Assembly (NCBI GenBank): GCA_963783095.1
Contig: CAWAMR010000012.1
Coordinates: 62,001-126,000 of the forward strand
Direction: 5' to 3'
Length of the DNA stretch: 64,000 nt
Source of the DNA: CAWAMR01 sp963783095
GTDB taxonomy: Bacteria > Planctomycetota > Planctomycetia > Gemmatales > Gemmataceae
Shown piece by piece: positions 8,132 to 16,413 of the stretch. The translations under genes and the position numbers were made by a program. How positions within the stretch are numbered: position 1 is the first letter of the stretch; the number at the start of each line of letters is the position of its first letter. The notes beneath the pieces were generated by a model. The model made no database searches. It was not told where the DNA came from and saw only the letters and a program-made list of their open reading frames with translations.

Positions 8132-9090
8132 CCTACGTCGAATAGTGTGTATCGCACAAAATCCCTCAAGTAACCTGGGGGATCTTGATCCGGTTTTCCC
8201 TGGAGTCGTCGGCGTAGCCGCCATATCGCATTTGCCAGGGCATGAGTCAGGTTTACCACAAACTCGTAGCCCGCGCCATGATGCTTGCGAAAATACCGTC
8301 GCCGTGACGTGAACCAGTAGCATGGCATGGGCTTCAACGATCGCCCCGAGCCGAGCAAGCCTGTGCTTTGCCCCGCGAGATGCACCACCCGGCTCGCCGG
8401 GACGTGCCAAACCGACCAGCCAGCCCGACGTGCCCGGATGCAGAAATCGGTTTCCTCGTAGTAGAGGAAATATCCTTCATCCATCAAGCCGATCGAGTCG
8501 AAAACTTCCCGGCGAATCATCATACTCGCGCCGCAAACCCAATCGGTCGGCCCCGGCCGGTCTTGGGGAGGCGGGGCGACGATATAGCGCCCAAGCAGCT
8601 TCGATACCGCGCCGAGCCGAAGACCGCGATCGAGTTCGCTCCAGATGCCGTGAAATCGGAACGCTGCCGATTGCGGGCGCGTATCGGGATCCTCCAGCCG
8701 GCTGCCGGCGATTCCAACATTCGGATGCGATTGCATGAAATCGAGCAGGACGCTGACTGCGCCGGGACGGATATAGGTGTCCGGGTTCAACAACAGGACA
8801 TAATTCGGGGGATGGTTCGACGCCAGCGCCGGGCGAATGGCAACATTATTCCCGGCAGAGAAGCCCGCGTTACGTCCGGCGGAAACGATCGTGGCCCAGT
8901 GCCATCGACGTTCGTCAAGGGCAGCGGAAATCTGCTGAAACCCGCCATCGCCGGATTCATTGTCGACGACGGCAACCCGGCAACCCAGCTCCAGCGCCAT
9001 CTCTGCTTCCAGCGAGTGCAGACAGTCGACGACCAGCGCAGCGGTTCGATAATTGACGATCACGATCAAACAGGAACGGCTCGAATTCAT
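8128..9090 (-). CDS. Family 2 glycosyltransferase (rhamnosyltransferase-like)
   Basis: A 320-residue GT-A enzyme that probably adds a sugar to a polysaccharide or lipid-linked glycan at the inner membrane. It opens CLIVIVNYRTAALV, then VVDNESGDG and GRNAGFSAGNN for nucleotide-sugar binding. The metal-binding motif follows as LLLNPDTYI, and then WVCGASMMIRREVFDSIG and DEGYFLYYEETDFCIRA, which carries the acceptor-site residues. This order is typical of WbbL-like rhamnosyltransferases. The ATG at 9090 is preferred over an upstream TTG at 9102. The frame is intact. Its stop codon (8128-8130) lies inside the palindromic repeat array, so the C-terminus has been set by the repeat. Confidence 0.9.
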   Translation of the reverse strand: MNSSRSCLIVIVNYRTAALVVDCLHSLEAEMALELGCRVAVVDNESGDGGFQQISAALDERRWHWATIVSAGRNAGFSAGNNVAIRPALASNHPPNYVLLLNPDTYIRPGAVSVLLDFMQSHPNVGIAGSRLEDPDTRPQSAAFRFHGIWSELDRGLRLGAVSKLLGRYIVAPPPQDRPGPTDWVCGASMMIRREVFDSIGLMDEGYFLYYEETDFCIRARRAGWSVWHVPASRVVHLAGQSTGLLGSGRSLKPMPCYWFTSRRRYFRKHHGAGYEFVVNLTHALANAIWRLRRRLQGKPDQDPPGYLRDFVRYTLFDVG

Positions 9091-9265
9091 GCACTTCGTC
9101 AAAAGAAGATATTGCTGTAGATTTCAATCTCGCCGCAACGAGTGGTCCCAGTTAAGCATATCGATCAAAAGAGTTTGCCGTGTAGCGATTTTCTTCCACT
9201 TCGCTTTCAAGACGGCGTGGCAGAATGACTTCTCCCCCTCCCGGAACGCACGTGTTAAGCAATAG

Positions 9266-9382
9266 GCGAGCGTCCAGGCGTAAGCTCGACGTGGGCTGCC
9301 ACCGCTCATGCGCTAATCCTTCGTCGGCAACCTAGCGCCCGTATGTGGCAGTCCACGTCGAGCTTACGCCTCGACGCTTGCC
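9266..9382. repeat. Imperfect palindromic element, about 117 bp
   Basis: The left arm at 9266-9301 (GCGAGCGTC, then GGCGTAAGCTCGACGTGG) and right arm at 9345-9382 (its inverse, CCACGTCGAGCTTACGCC, then GACGCTTGCC) enclose about 43 bp. It lies in the gene-free stretch 9103-9573 between the GT2 gene and the XRE gene. No coding region is evident. It is a different sequence family from the neighbouring palindromes but has the same hairpin design. Confidence 0.75.
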
Positions 9383-9518
9383 TTCGACTAAACAGATACC
9401 CTGGTACTCCGGGAAAGGGGATAAAACCATCCAACGGATCATGCGGCGGTGGAATAGCACTGCACCCTGTATTCTAGCCATTCGCGGCAAAGTTTGTTTT
9501 TCTCGTGAAAATCGGGTG

Positions 9519-9547
9519 ATGACGATGACGGTACGAAGATGTATACT
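9519..9547 (+). promoter_or_regulatory. Candidate sigma-70-like promoter of the XRE gene
   Basis: ATGACG at 9519-9524 and TATACT at 9542-9547 are separated by exactly 17 bp and lie 27 bp before the XRE start. Only the -10 box is a good match, so this is a weak prediction. Confidence 0.3.
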
Positions 9548-9573
9548 GGGGTCAACAAAGGAGTGTGAACAGG

Positions 9574-9777
9574 ATGTCTACGGAAATGACGCCTGAACGA
9601 ATCAGGCAAATTCGACTCGATAACGGCTGGACGCTCGAAGATTTTGCTAAATTGCTGGGCTTTGCGACGCGCGGCGCGGTTTCCCATCTGGAAGCCGGCC
9701 GAAAGAGACCGACCGGCCCGGTGATTCGACTTTTGAGGATAGCTGAACAGAACCCGGAAATCTTTATTGTAAGCTAG
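9574..9777 (+). CDS. Small XRE-family helix-turn-helix regulator
   Basis: A DNA-binding protein of 67 residues that is essentially one Cro/C1-type HTH. The helices cover PERIRQIRLDNGWTLEDFAKLLG, with turn and recognition helix around TRGAVSHLEAGRKRPTGPVI and a final helix RLLRIAEQNPE. The ATG at 9574 follows AAAGGAG with about 10 bp spacing; a GTG at 9565 sits too close to it. It is the first gene of a compact three-gene plus-strand unit (gaps of 23 and 12 bp) and probably regulates that unit by binding its own promoter. Confidence 0.85.
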   Translation: MSTEMTPERIRQIRLDNGWTLEDFAKLLGFATRGAVSHLEAGRKRPTGPVIRLLRIAEQNPEIFIVS

Positions 9778-9800
9778 TGCTTTCGGAAAGGATGTAGCCC

Positions 9801-10217
9801 GTGCTCTCGCGGAACCGTAACGCTGCTGGGATTTTTGGCATCGAAGATGAACAGCATTCCGTGCTTTTCGTCCTCTTTATTCCAAGCCTCGACAAAAAGG
9901 GGCGTCCCCTTCCCAAGGGCCAGAGTCAAGAGGCCTGGGCACAGGAGGCTGGGGATCTGCTCACCCAGCTCTTTGGCCGCGCCACGCTCATGCCCTCGAC
10001 CACCGGCAAGCGGTTGAGTGATGAAGGCGAGATCATCACGGAGCCGGTCCAGTTGGTCCATGCCTATGCCGGCTCGGCCGATGCTGCTGATGATGTCAAG
10101 GTCGGCCGACTTGCCGCTTTTTTGCATCGAATGGGCAAAGAGGCCAAGCAGGAAGAAGTCGCCGTTCTCATTGGCGAGCAGTTTCATCGAATTCGCAAAT
10201 TCAACCTGGCGAGATAA
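9801..10217 (+). CDS. Unknown conserved-looking protein between XRE and GIY-YIG genes
   Basis: A 138-residue, probably cytoplasmic protein that I cannot name. It has an early beta strand HSVLFVLFIPSLDKKGRPL, a helix around WAQEAGDLLTQLFGRAT, a middle strand EPVQLVHAYA, and a C-terminal helix-strand segment FLHRMGKEAKQEEVAVLIGE. The regular strand-helix alternation and a start 23 bp after the XRE stop indicate a real gene. GTG 9801 is the likely start, because an ATG at 9791 is followed directly by a stop codon. The frame is intact. Position suggests it works with the following GIY-YIG-type protein. Confidence 0.65.
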   Translation: MLSRNRNAAGIFGIEDEQHSVLFVLFIPSLDKKGRPLPKGQSQEAWAQEAGDLLTQLFGRATLMPSTTGKRLSDEGEIITEPVQLVHAYAGSADAADDVKVGRLAAFLHRMGKEAKQEEVAVLIGEQFHRIRKFNLAR

Positions 10218-10229
10218 CCTGGCCCAATC

Positions 10230-11163
10230 ATGAGCAAAATCAATCATTTTCGCATCAGTTCGATCCTCGAATCGGAAATTGTCGGCCCGCTTCAATTCGG
10301 GCGCGGCCGAATCGAAGCGCTGGGAGATGGCCAGCGCTATTTCGATTCCATGAAGCACAATAAGCCGCCTTCGATCGTGCATGCCTCGGATGAGGTCGAT
10401 ATCCAAAGGATCATTCGTGTTTTTCTGGCATTCCGCAAGCAACGCGAAGATCGTGGCTCGCCGGATTTGTATGTCGCAGATCCGGTCCGAAACCAGCAGT
10501 TTCTGGCAAAGTGTCGCGGTGCGGCAATCAAGGTGAGCGACTACACCATCAACAAGACCTTGCTCAATGCCAGAAAGAACAATTACCTGCCGGGACTCGA
10601 CTCCAAACGTACCTCGATCGACTACGAGGATTTTGCGTTTGCCAGCGAATTCGCAGCGGCCAATTTGAGTTATAGGACCGGCAGCACGATCGAGGATATT
10701 CTGTGCGATCCGTGTCTGGCTGCGCGATTCGACTCCATCGCTGCCCGGTTGTCGCCGGGCCGAACCGCTTTTGAATATCGCTGGGCCGTTCTGAGCATCC
10801 GCAAAGCGGCGGGCAGGCACAACAAGCTCTCGTACTCATTCAGCCTGCCCGAACTGAAAGGGCGTTTCCATTTGCTTGGCGACGATCCCGCGCAGGATTC
10901 CCGCCAAGCGCGGGGTCTACCTTCTGGCGGAGAACGACAAAGTGCTTTATGCAAGATCGACACCGAATCTGCGTCACGGCATCGAACTGCACACCAACGT
11001 CGCTTTTCTGGAATCGATCACCGATGGGCTGTGGGTGCCTGACTTGAAAAGTCTGGTGATTCATTTTGCGGTGTTGAAAGACCGGAAATCCCTGACGCTG
11101 GCCGAACAGAAAATCGTGGACGAAAGAAAACCGACTTTCAATTTGCTGCACTCCGGGGATTGA
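10230..11163 (+). CDS. Protein with C-terminal degenerate GIY-YIG domain (frameshifted)
   Basis: The N-terminal 210 residues, starting MSKINHFRISS, contain no domain I recognise. After a frame change near 10870 the second part reads AKRGVYLLAENDKVLYARST, the GIY-YIG nuclease opening with GVY and YAR in place of GIY and YIG. It ends with LTLAEQKIVDERKPTFNLL, the usual final helix and Asn of this fold. The invariant catalytic Arg/Glu set is not complete by eye, so activity is uncertain. The span is 934 nt, which requires one indel. It is the last gene of the XRE unit, and a toxin-antitoxin pair follows. A defence or mobile-element role is possible but unproven. Confidence 0.65.
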
Positions 11164-11258
11164 GCGCAACGAAACGCTACAGCTTGAAGAAGACCTTTGC
11201 ACTTGCAAAGCCGGACGGTAAGCTGTAACTGGGACATTTTTATGATCGGAGATCGGGC

Positions 11259-11486
11259 ATGACTTCGCTCCTCATTTCGCTGGGCATCGACCGCCTCAGC
11301 CCTGCCCAACGTCTCGAGCTTATCGCGGAAATTTGGGACAGCTTACCTGAGTCGTTACCGCCCGACCTGACGGGCGAACAAAACCAAGAGTTGGACCGTC
11401 GGCTTGGTCTGATGGATGCCGATCCAACAGCGTTGCGCCCATGGGCCGAGGTCGAAGCACGCGTACTCATGGGGCTTAAGGGATGA
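11259..11486 (+). CDS. Antitoxin, addiction-module component (TIGR02574-like)
   Basis: A 75-residue protein opening with a helical stretch, GIDRLSPAQRLELIAEIWDSL, the hallmark of the putative addiction-module component family. The remainder is acidic and Pro-rich, as expected for the part that wraps the toxin. It should neutralise the ParE/RelE-like toxin encoded next and repress the pair. Its stop overlaps the toxin start (ATGA at 11483), indicating translational coupling. The frame is intact. ATG 11259 is a plausible start. Confidence 0.85.
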   Translation: MTSLLISLGIDRLSPAQRLELIAEIWDSLPESLPPDLTGEQNQELDRRLGLMDADPTALRPWAEVEARVLMGLKG

Positions 11487-11788
11487 CTCTGCCGGCGCTG
11501 CTGTCGCCCGAGGCCGAAGCCGACCTGGACGACGCGGCACGTTGGCACGAGTGGCAATCTGCTGGTCTGGGCACGGAACTGGTCAACGAGGTGCGGAAGG
11601 CGCTGATTCGGGTGGGCGACCAGCCCCAAGCGTATCCCGAATTGCGGCCAGGGGTTAGGCGTGCGCAGGTCCAGCGGTTTTCCTACGGGATATTTTACCG
11701 TGTTGATGCAGATCGCGTCGAAGTGATTGGCATCTTCCACGACCGCCGATCTCCTCGCATTTGGCAGAGGCGGGTTCACGGAAGCTGA
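11483..11788 (+). CDS. ParE/RelE-family toxin
   Basis: A 101-residue toxin of the ParE/RelE superfamily. It opens with LSPEAEADLDDAARWHEWQ, a typical start for the family, and includes FSYGIFYRVDADRVEVIGIFHDRR, the conserved central strands ending in the His-Asp-Arg-Arg motif. RelE-like members cleave mRNA on the ribosome, whereas ParE-like members poison gyrase; the sequence does not decide between them. It is translationally coupled to the antitoxin gene and lies tail-to-tail with the haem dehydrogenase gene 22 bp away. The frame is intact. Confidence 0.87.
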   Translation: MTLPALLSPEAEADLDDAARWHEWQSAGLGTELVNEVRKALIRVGDQPQAYPELRPGVRRAQVQRFSYGIFYRVDADRVEVIGIFHDRRSPRIWQRRVHGS

Positions 11789-11809
11789 CTATAGGGGCGG
11801 CGTCTCGCT

Positions 11810-14800
11810 CTAAGGTTGGCGCATCAGCGACTTCAAATAGGCGTACAGGTCGCCCAAATCTTCCGGTTTCAAATCCTTGAGTAGTCCCTCCGGCATGAGC
11901 GATCTCATGGATTGCTTTCGCGATGCGATATCTTCCGTGCCGATCCGCAAGGTTGTCGTTGCATCGGTCTGAATGATGACGCCATCGGCGGATTCAAAGA
12001 CCACCATTCCCGAAATCTTTTTGCCGTTGTGCAGTTCTATGTCGCTGACGCGATAGGCCGGCGCAACATCCCGGCTCGGATCGAGGATCGCTCGGAACAC
12101 GTCGTCGCGCAGAATCGGCCCGTGATGCCCGTGAGATCGGGTCCGATTCTGCTGCCGGTCGAGTGGCAAGTTGCACACGATCGCTGCTGGAAAACCTTGG
12201 CACCTCGTTCGACGTTCGCTTTCTCCCACGGGACGAGCGCAAGTTGCTTCGTCCAAAACACCATCTCCACGCCGCCGGCGCTATTGAGAAGTTTGGCTTC
12301 CTTGGGATGGGTCGCCTCAAACCATGGGGAGATTGCCACTGCGCTATCGAAGAGTTTGCCCGATTGTTTTTCGATTAACTCAATGAGTTTCTCGCACAGC
12401 CCCGGTTCCTTCTTCTCGCGCATCAGAATTTGCAATCGTTTCACCAAAGGAACAAGATTCTTGGCCGATTCATAGCGAGGCAGTCTCATCAGCACCGCCA
12501 GACACTGGCGAATGATTTCCGGATTGCTCGATTCCAGCCCCATCAAAAATCGATCGCGGTCGACCACTTCAGGATTGACGCTCAGGTGCTTGAGGATGGT
12601 GTCTCGCAAACTATAGTCAGTCCAATGTTTGCGGAAGTGAGGTCGAAACGAACTGGGCGGTAACACGGCCAACAAATCGACCAACTCCGGCGACCACGCG
12701 AACTCAGCATTCTCGCGGATCGCCACAAAGAACTCTCTGGCGGCCCGTCGTTTTTGCTCCTGGTTAAAGGCAACGGTAAACGAAAGACTGGCCGGGTTGA
12801 TGAATTCGGCGTGCTTCAGTAACTCATCTGCGAGAGTCGGATGCTGCTCCAAAAGGTTGGCAACCACCTCCGCGAGCCGATCGCCCCAGGTTTGTTTGAG
12901 CCGTAGCTGTTTGCCTTGGAGTTTCTTGTTCAAGCCCAGCAACACTTCCGCAAGCTTGACCGTTTGGGCATCGGTGCGTTTTCCCTTGAGCCGGGATAAG
13001 ACGATGAGGTAATGGACATCGCTGGTTGCCGTCGAATTGGTGGAGAACTGCGACATCACTTTGCCAACGGTTGCCGGGTCGGGATCTTCGAGCATTGCCA
13101 GAAGGCGCAGAGGCTTCCAGGTTTACGAGTGCGTCTGTACTTGGGAAATGGGGACGGATCGCTCTGGTGACGGAGCCTTGCATGAAATAACGCCTCCCTG
13201 TGGATGGCGGTAATGAATAGGCGCGATAAACCTCGGACGAGGGGGCGTGGACGTTCCAATCGCCGTAATCGAGCATAATGAGACGAAGAGCGCTCAGAAT
13301 CTCATCCGGTGTCTGAGCAGTCTTTAGACATTGGAGAATGAGCAGCGCATCCCAGTCACCCGTTGTCTGCCGTTTATTTCGATCGACGGCAAGTTCTGTC
13401 ATCCAGCGGCGGACCAGGGCGCGACTGGTGTTGGGCATTGAATTCCAAATGTCTCGACGCTGTGACTCGGACAAGGATTGTGCGGCGATTGTTGCAGCAA
13501 GGCCCACTCGTTTATCGGGATGATTCATATTTTCGGCGAGCACATGCAAATACGCTTGGTACCGATCACTTTGTTGTTGGGTGTTTGGATAAGTATCCCA
13601 ATATTCTTTGCGCCTGGCCCACTGATAACCAAGGCCAGTCAATGCTTGCATTCGCACGCGGTCATTCTTATCATCTGCGAGCGTCAGCAGTAAATCGAAG
13701 CCTGCAATTGACCCTTGACGCAGTGCGATGGCTAGTTTCGCTCGGACGTCAGGATTAGAAATGTGTCGTAATGCAACATCGTCTGAAAGCGGCAAACCAA
13801 ATTCCATCATCGCCTCAATGGCGCGAAGCCGTCTGTCGATCGGAAGGCTTTCATCTCCAATTGCACGAAGCAGTTGGTTCCGGTCGGTCCCGTTTATGGC
13901 AGGTTCCCAAACATTGCGCGACCACGCATCTAAAGGCTGGGGAGCCTCGAGGATCCTGTCGAGTTGCTTGATCGCCGGCAGAGGCGGAATGGTTCCATCA
14001 CCGATATACTCGATCCTGTAAACCGCCCCCCGCGTTCCTCTGCCGCCAATGGAGATGAACAGCGACCCATCCGGCGCAACGCAGGCTCCGGTAGGAGCAA
14101 AGCCATTGTTCCCGATCGGTTCCAGAAACACTTCGGGCGTGGTTTTATAAGTCGAACCATTCGGTTTCAGTTCGCAAAAGTAGATTTTGCCGAAGGTCCA
14201 GTCGAGCGAAAGATTCCGCCGCGATACCTCAATGGAAATTGGTTGTGCCGATAGCAGACTACACCGGTCGGTGAACCACGCCCAATCGGTGCAAGAATAG
14301 GAACCGTATCGCAATAGTAATCGCGCCTTGCCAAACTACGCTGATAGCCGGGGACACGCCAGCCGTGATGCCCGCCCCAGAGAACGTGATAGATCCTGGT
14401 CGGTGTATACCAGGGCAGGAGAAAATCGCGTTCGGTGTCGCTGTCGTAAGTGATGATCTCGCCCGAGGGCGTGAAATCGAAGTCGTAGGGGTTTCGAAAG
14501 CCGTGCGCAATGCACTCGATCTTGCTATCCTTAAAGCGAAGAATGCCGCCGCCTTCAGGCTTCTTGATGGGTGAGCTCTCGGACCATTTGACCGAAGCAA
14601 GGTTCGCATCATTTCCGGCAATCGCGTAGTACCAACCATCCGGTCCCTTACGAATAGCATGGACGCCATGCTCGCCAAACTTTAGTAACGCAACCGGTTT
14701 TTCGTCTTTCTCAAAACGAGTTTCTAATAGAGGGGATTTCTTATCGTTCGGGTCCGAAAGTTTTGGGATAACTTCCCATCTCTCTTCATAAAAATGGATC

Positions 14801-15123
14801 CCATCATCCGCAGAGAGGTAAAGACCATACTTATGGTCAAAGCACATCCCCATCGCGCCGGTTTTCGTCTCAATCAGCGTGATCGCTTTATCGGCTTTGC
14901 CGTCGCCGTCGGTGTCTTCGAGACGTTTCACCCAGCCTCGACTGCTGACGACAACTCTGCCTTTCCCGTCGAGCGTCATGCAATAGATGTCGTTGGCGAG
15001 TTTCTCATCGGCGTAGAGCGTCACCTTGAATCCCGGTGGAATTCTCAGACCCAGGTTGTCGGCGGCCCATAGAGATGAAGTTGAAAAGATCAGGATCGAC
15101 AGCACCATGATTTGACGTGACAT
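11810..15123 (-). CDS. Secreted PVC-type dehydrogenase with C-terminal haem site (frameshifted)
   Basis: A very large exported redox protein of about 1100 residues. It has a signal peptide (MVLSILIFSTSSLWAADN), then a PQQ-like beta-propeller (LRIPPGFKVTLYADE, GGGILRFK, HGFRNPYDFDFTP, GGHHGWRVPGY), HEAT-like helical repeats, a cytochrome c motif CATCHSTGSRIGPDL and a final PVC-specific beta domain. It probably oxidises sugars or alcohols in the periplasm and passes electrons to its c-type haem. ATG 15123 is chosen because AAGGAG lies 6 bp upstream. At least three frame changes are needed, near 14210, 13100 and 12115. All parts match the family, so indel error is likely. Confidence 0.82.
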
Positions 15124-15237
15124 GAAGGCTCCTTCATTAGCCAATTTGCCGAGCATCCACCCACTATCGACGAGATTTTTGAGACAGCCCAAGCTTACGA
15201 AGGAAAAAGTTCGTGTTGGCTTCTTTTGATTTGTCAT
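15124..15237 (-). pseudogene. Remnant of rimO 5' end
   Basis: A 38-codon open stretch directly upstream of, and in frame with, the haem dehydrogenase start. It reads TFSFVSLGCLKNLVDSGWML, matching the N-terminus of the ribosomal protein S12 methylthiotransferase RimO, where SLGCPKNLVDSERML is usual. The first cluster Cys is kept but the Pro and the Glu-Arg pair are changed. Nothing else of RimO follows. It is probably a leftover of gene duplication or rearrangement; a short coincidental match is less likely given its length. Confidence 0.55.
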
Positions 15238-15260
15238 CGTTGGCTCAGTGTACCGCCGCC

Positions 15261-15485
15261 TCAAGATGCGAAATGGATTCGATCAACATCAGGCGCTAGC
15301 GTTTCCCATTCGTCGGGGATGTCCGGGGTGTCGCCGGTGACCTTGAAAATCAAAACACTGCTCCGAAGAACCTTGATCATTTCGGGATGCCGAACGTCAA
15401 AGGTCCGACCACTCGCCACATCAAGGCGGAACGGACGAAACGGTTCGGCCCTGACGTAGCCGAGGAGAGTTTGAGGCGTGATCAT
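15261..15485 (-). CDS. Small protein of a tandem planctomycete family, copy 1
   Basis: A 74-residue protein with the core AEPFRPFRLDVASGRTFDVR then HPEMIKVLRSSVLIF, shared with the two genes upstream. The core predicts three or four beta strands, resembling a small beta-barrel. It has no signal peptide and no Cys, so it is likely cytoplasmic. The function is unknown. It is the only one of the three copies with an intact frame. Its ATG at 15485 lies 86 bp downstream of the stop of copy 2, so the three may be co-transcribed. Confidence 0.7.
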   Translation of the reverse strand: MITPQTLLGYVRAEPFRPFRLDVASGRTFDVRHPEMIKVLRSSVLIFKVTGDTPDIPDEWETLAPDVDRIHFAS

Positions 15486-15570
15486 CGGAGTGGTCCTTCA
15501 GGTTTCATGGCTGCAATCACCTGCGCCTTCACAAGGGATAGGTTTGCTGTTTGCTCATTCTTTCTGGTGG

Positions 15571-15812
15571 TTACTCGGCCGCCGGCGTTTCGTAATGGCT
15601 GACGTTCTCAATCAGCATGAGCGACACCGTGTCCCAGCGGTCGAAGATCTCCGGATCATCGCTGACGAATGTGAAAACAATGAGGACTCCCCGTCCGACT
15701 CTTACCATCTCCGGGTGGCGGATGTCGAACGTCCTACCGCTCGCCATGTGGATGCGGAAGGGACGAAACGGAACCTCACGGAGGTAATTGAGAATGCCTT
15801 CGCAGGGACCAT
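15571..15812 (-). CDS. Small protein of the same tandem family, copy 2 (frameshifted)
   Basis: After a one-base shift near 15795, the minus strand reads GILNYLREVPFRPFRIHMAS, then GRTFDIRHPEMVRVGR, a strand LIVFTFVSDDPEIFDRWD, and TVSLMLIENVSHYET before TAA at 15571. The ATG at 15812 is in a different frame from the core, so the span of 242 nt implies one indel. It is longer than copy 1 at the C-terminus, where it shares the VSLMLIE segment with copy 3. Confidence 0.65.
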
Positions 15813-15860
15813 GATCGACCTCTTTCGCTTGTTCGTTTCAATCGCCTGAACTTGATTTTG

Positions 15861-16116
15861 TCATTGTGTTCGTTCGGCTGCCGTTGTTAAAGGTTCAATT
15901 GGTTCGAGGACTTCTATAAGCATGAGCGAAACATCGTGCCAGTGCACCGTTCCCGGAATCCCCCGGCGGGATTGTGTAAACACGGGCGGAAGTACGACCA
16001 ACTAGAATCATCTCGGGGTGGCGGATTTCATAAGTTGAACCACTCGCCAATTTGATGCGGAACGGCCGAAACGGCTCAGCCCCCAGGTAATCTCCGAAAT
16101 TGCGAAATGTCATCAT
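15861..16116 (-). CDS. Small protein of the same tandem family, copy 3 (frameshifted)
   Basis: It starts at ATG 16116 (GGAG 9 bp upstream) with MMTFRNFGDYLGAEPFRPFR, followed by IKLASGSTYEIRHPEMILVG. Near 15955 the frame must change to continue as WHDVSLMLIEVLEPIEPL and reach TGA at 15861. It is the first gene of the triplet and is preceded by an AT-rich intergenic stretch that probably holds the promoter. Confidence 0.65.
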
Positions 16117-16413
16117 TTGTAAGAACTCCACCCAATACCCTTAGACGTAAATCGAATTCTCATTGTTCCATTCCACCATTATAAGGCTTCCGTCGAACGT
16201 TGGTTAGATGAAAGCTCATGTCTAAACTTGAGCCGCTACAGTCACAATTTCAAATCAGCCCATCGTCGATAACTTTTGTGCGATCATTTCGACAACATTC
16301 ACAAGAAATACTTTATTATACCACTTGAATGGTTCGTTAAACCTAGTTAAATTTTACATTGTATTACGGGGTGTTTGCGAATCATACTAATCGCTTGCAA
16401 AATCCGGTATCCG
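16117..16413. other. AT-rich intergenic region between divergent units
   Basis: About 300 bp with visibly lower GC than its surroundings (for example 16320-16370). It separates the minus-strand small-protein triplet from the plus-strand DUF58 cluster and must hold promoters for both. I see no gene, repeat or clear hairpin in it. Confidence 0.5.

Noticed and set aside
9774..10820. Minus-strand 348-codon frame, longer than the plus-strand genes it covers
   Set aside because: The plus strand has three closely spaced genes with starts, HTH similarity and a GIY-YIG-like end; the minus translation is Arg/Asp-rich and has no recognisable fold.
11810..15123. Programmed frameshifting in the haem dehydrogenase gene
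   Set aside because: Breaks occur at unrelated sites without slippery heptamers that I could see, and the same kind of break occurs in many unrelated genes.
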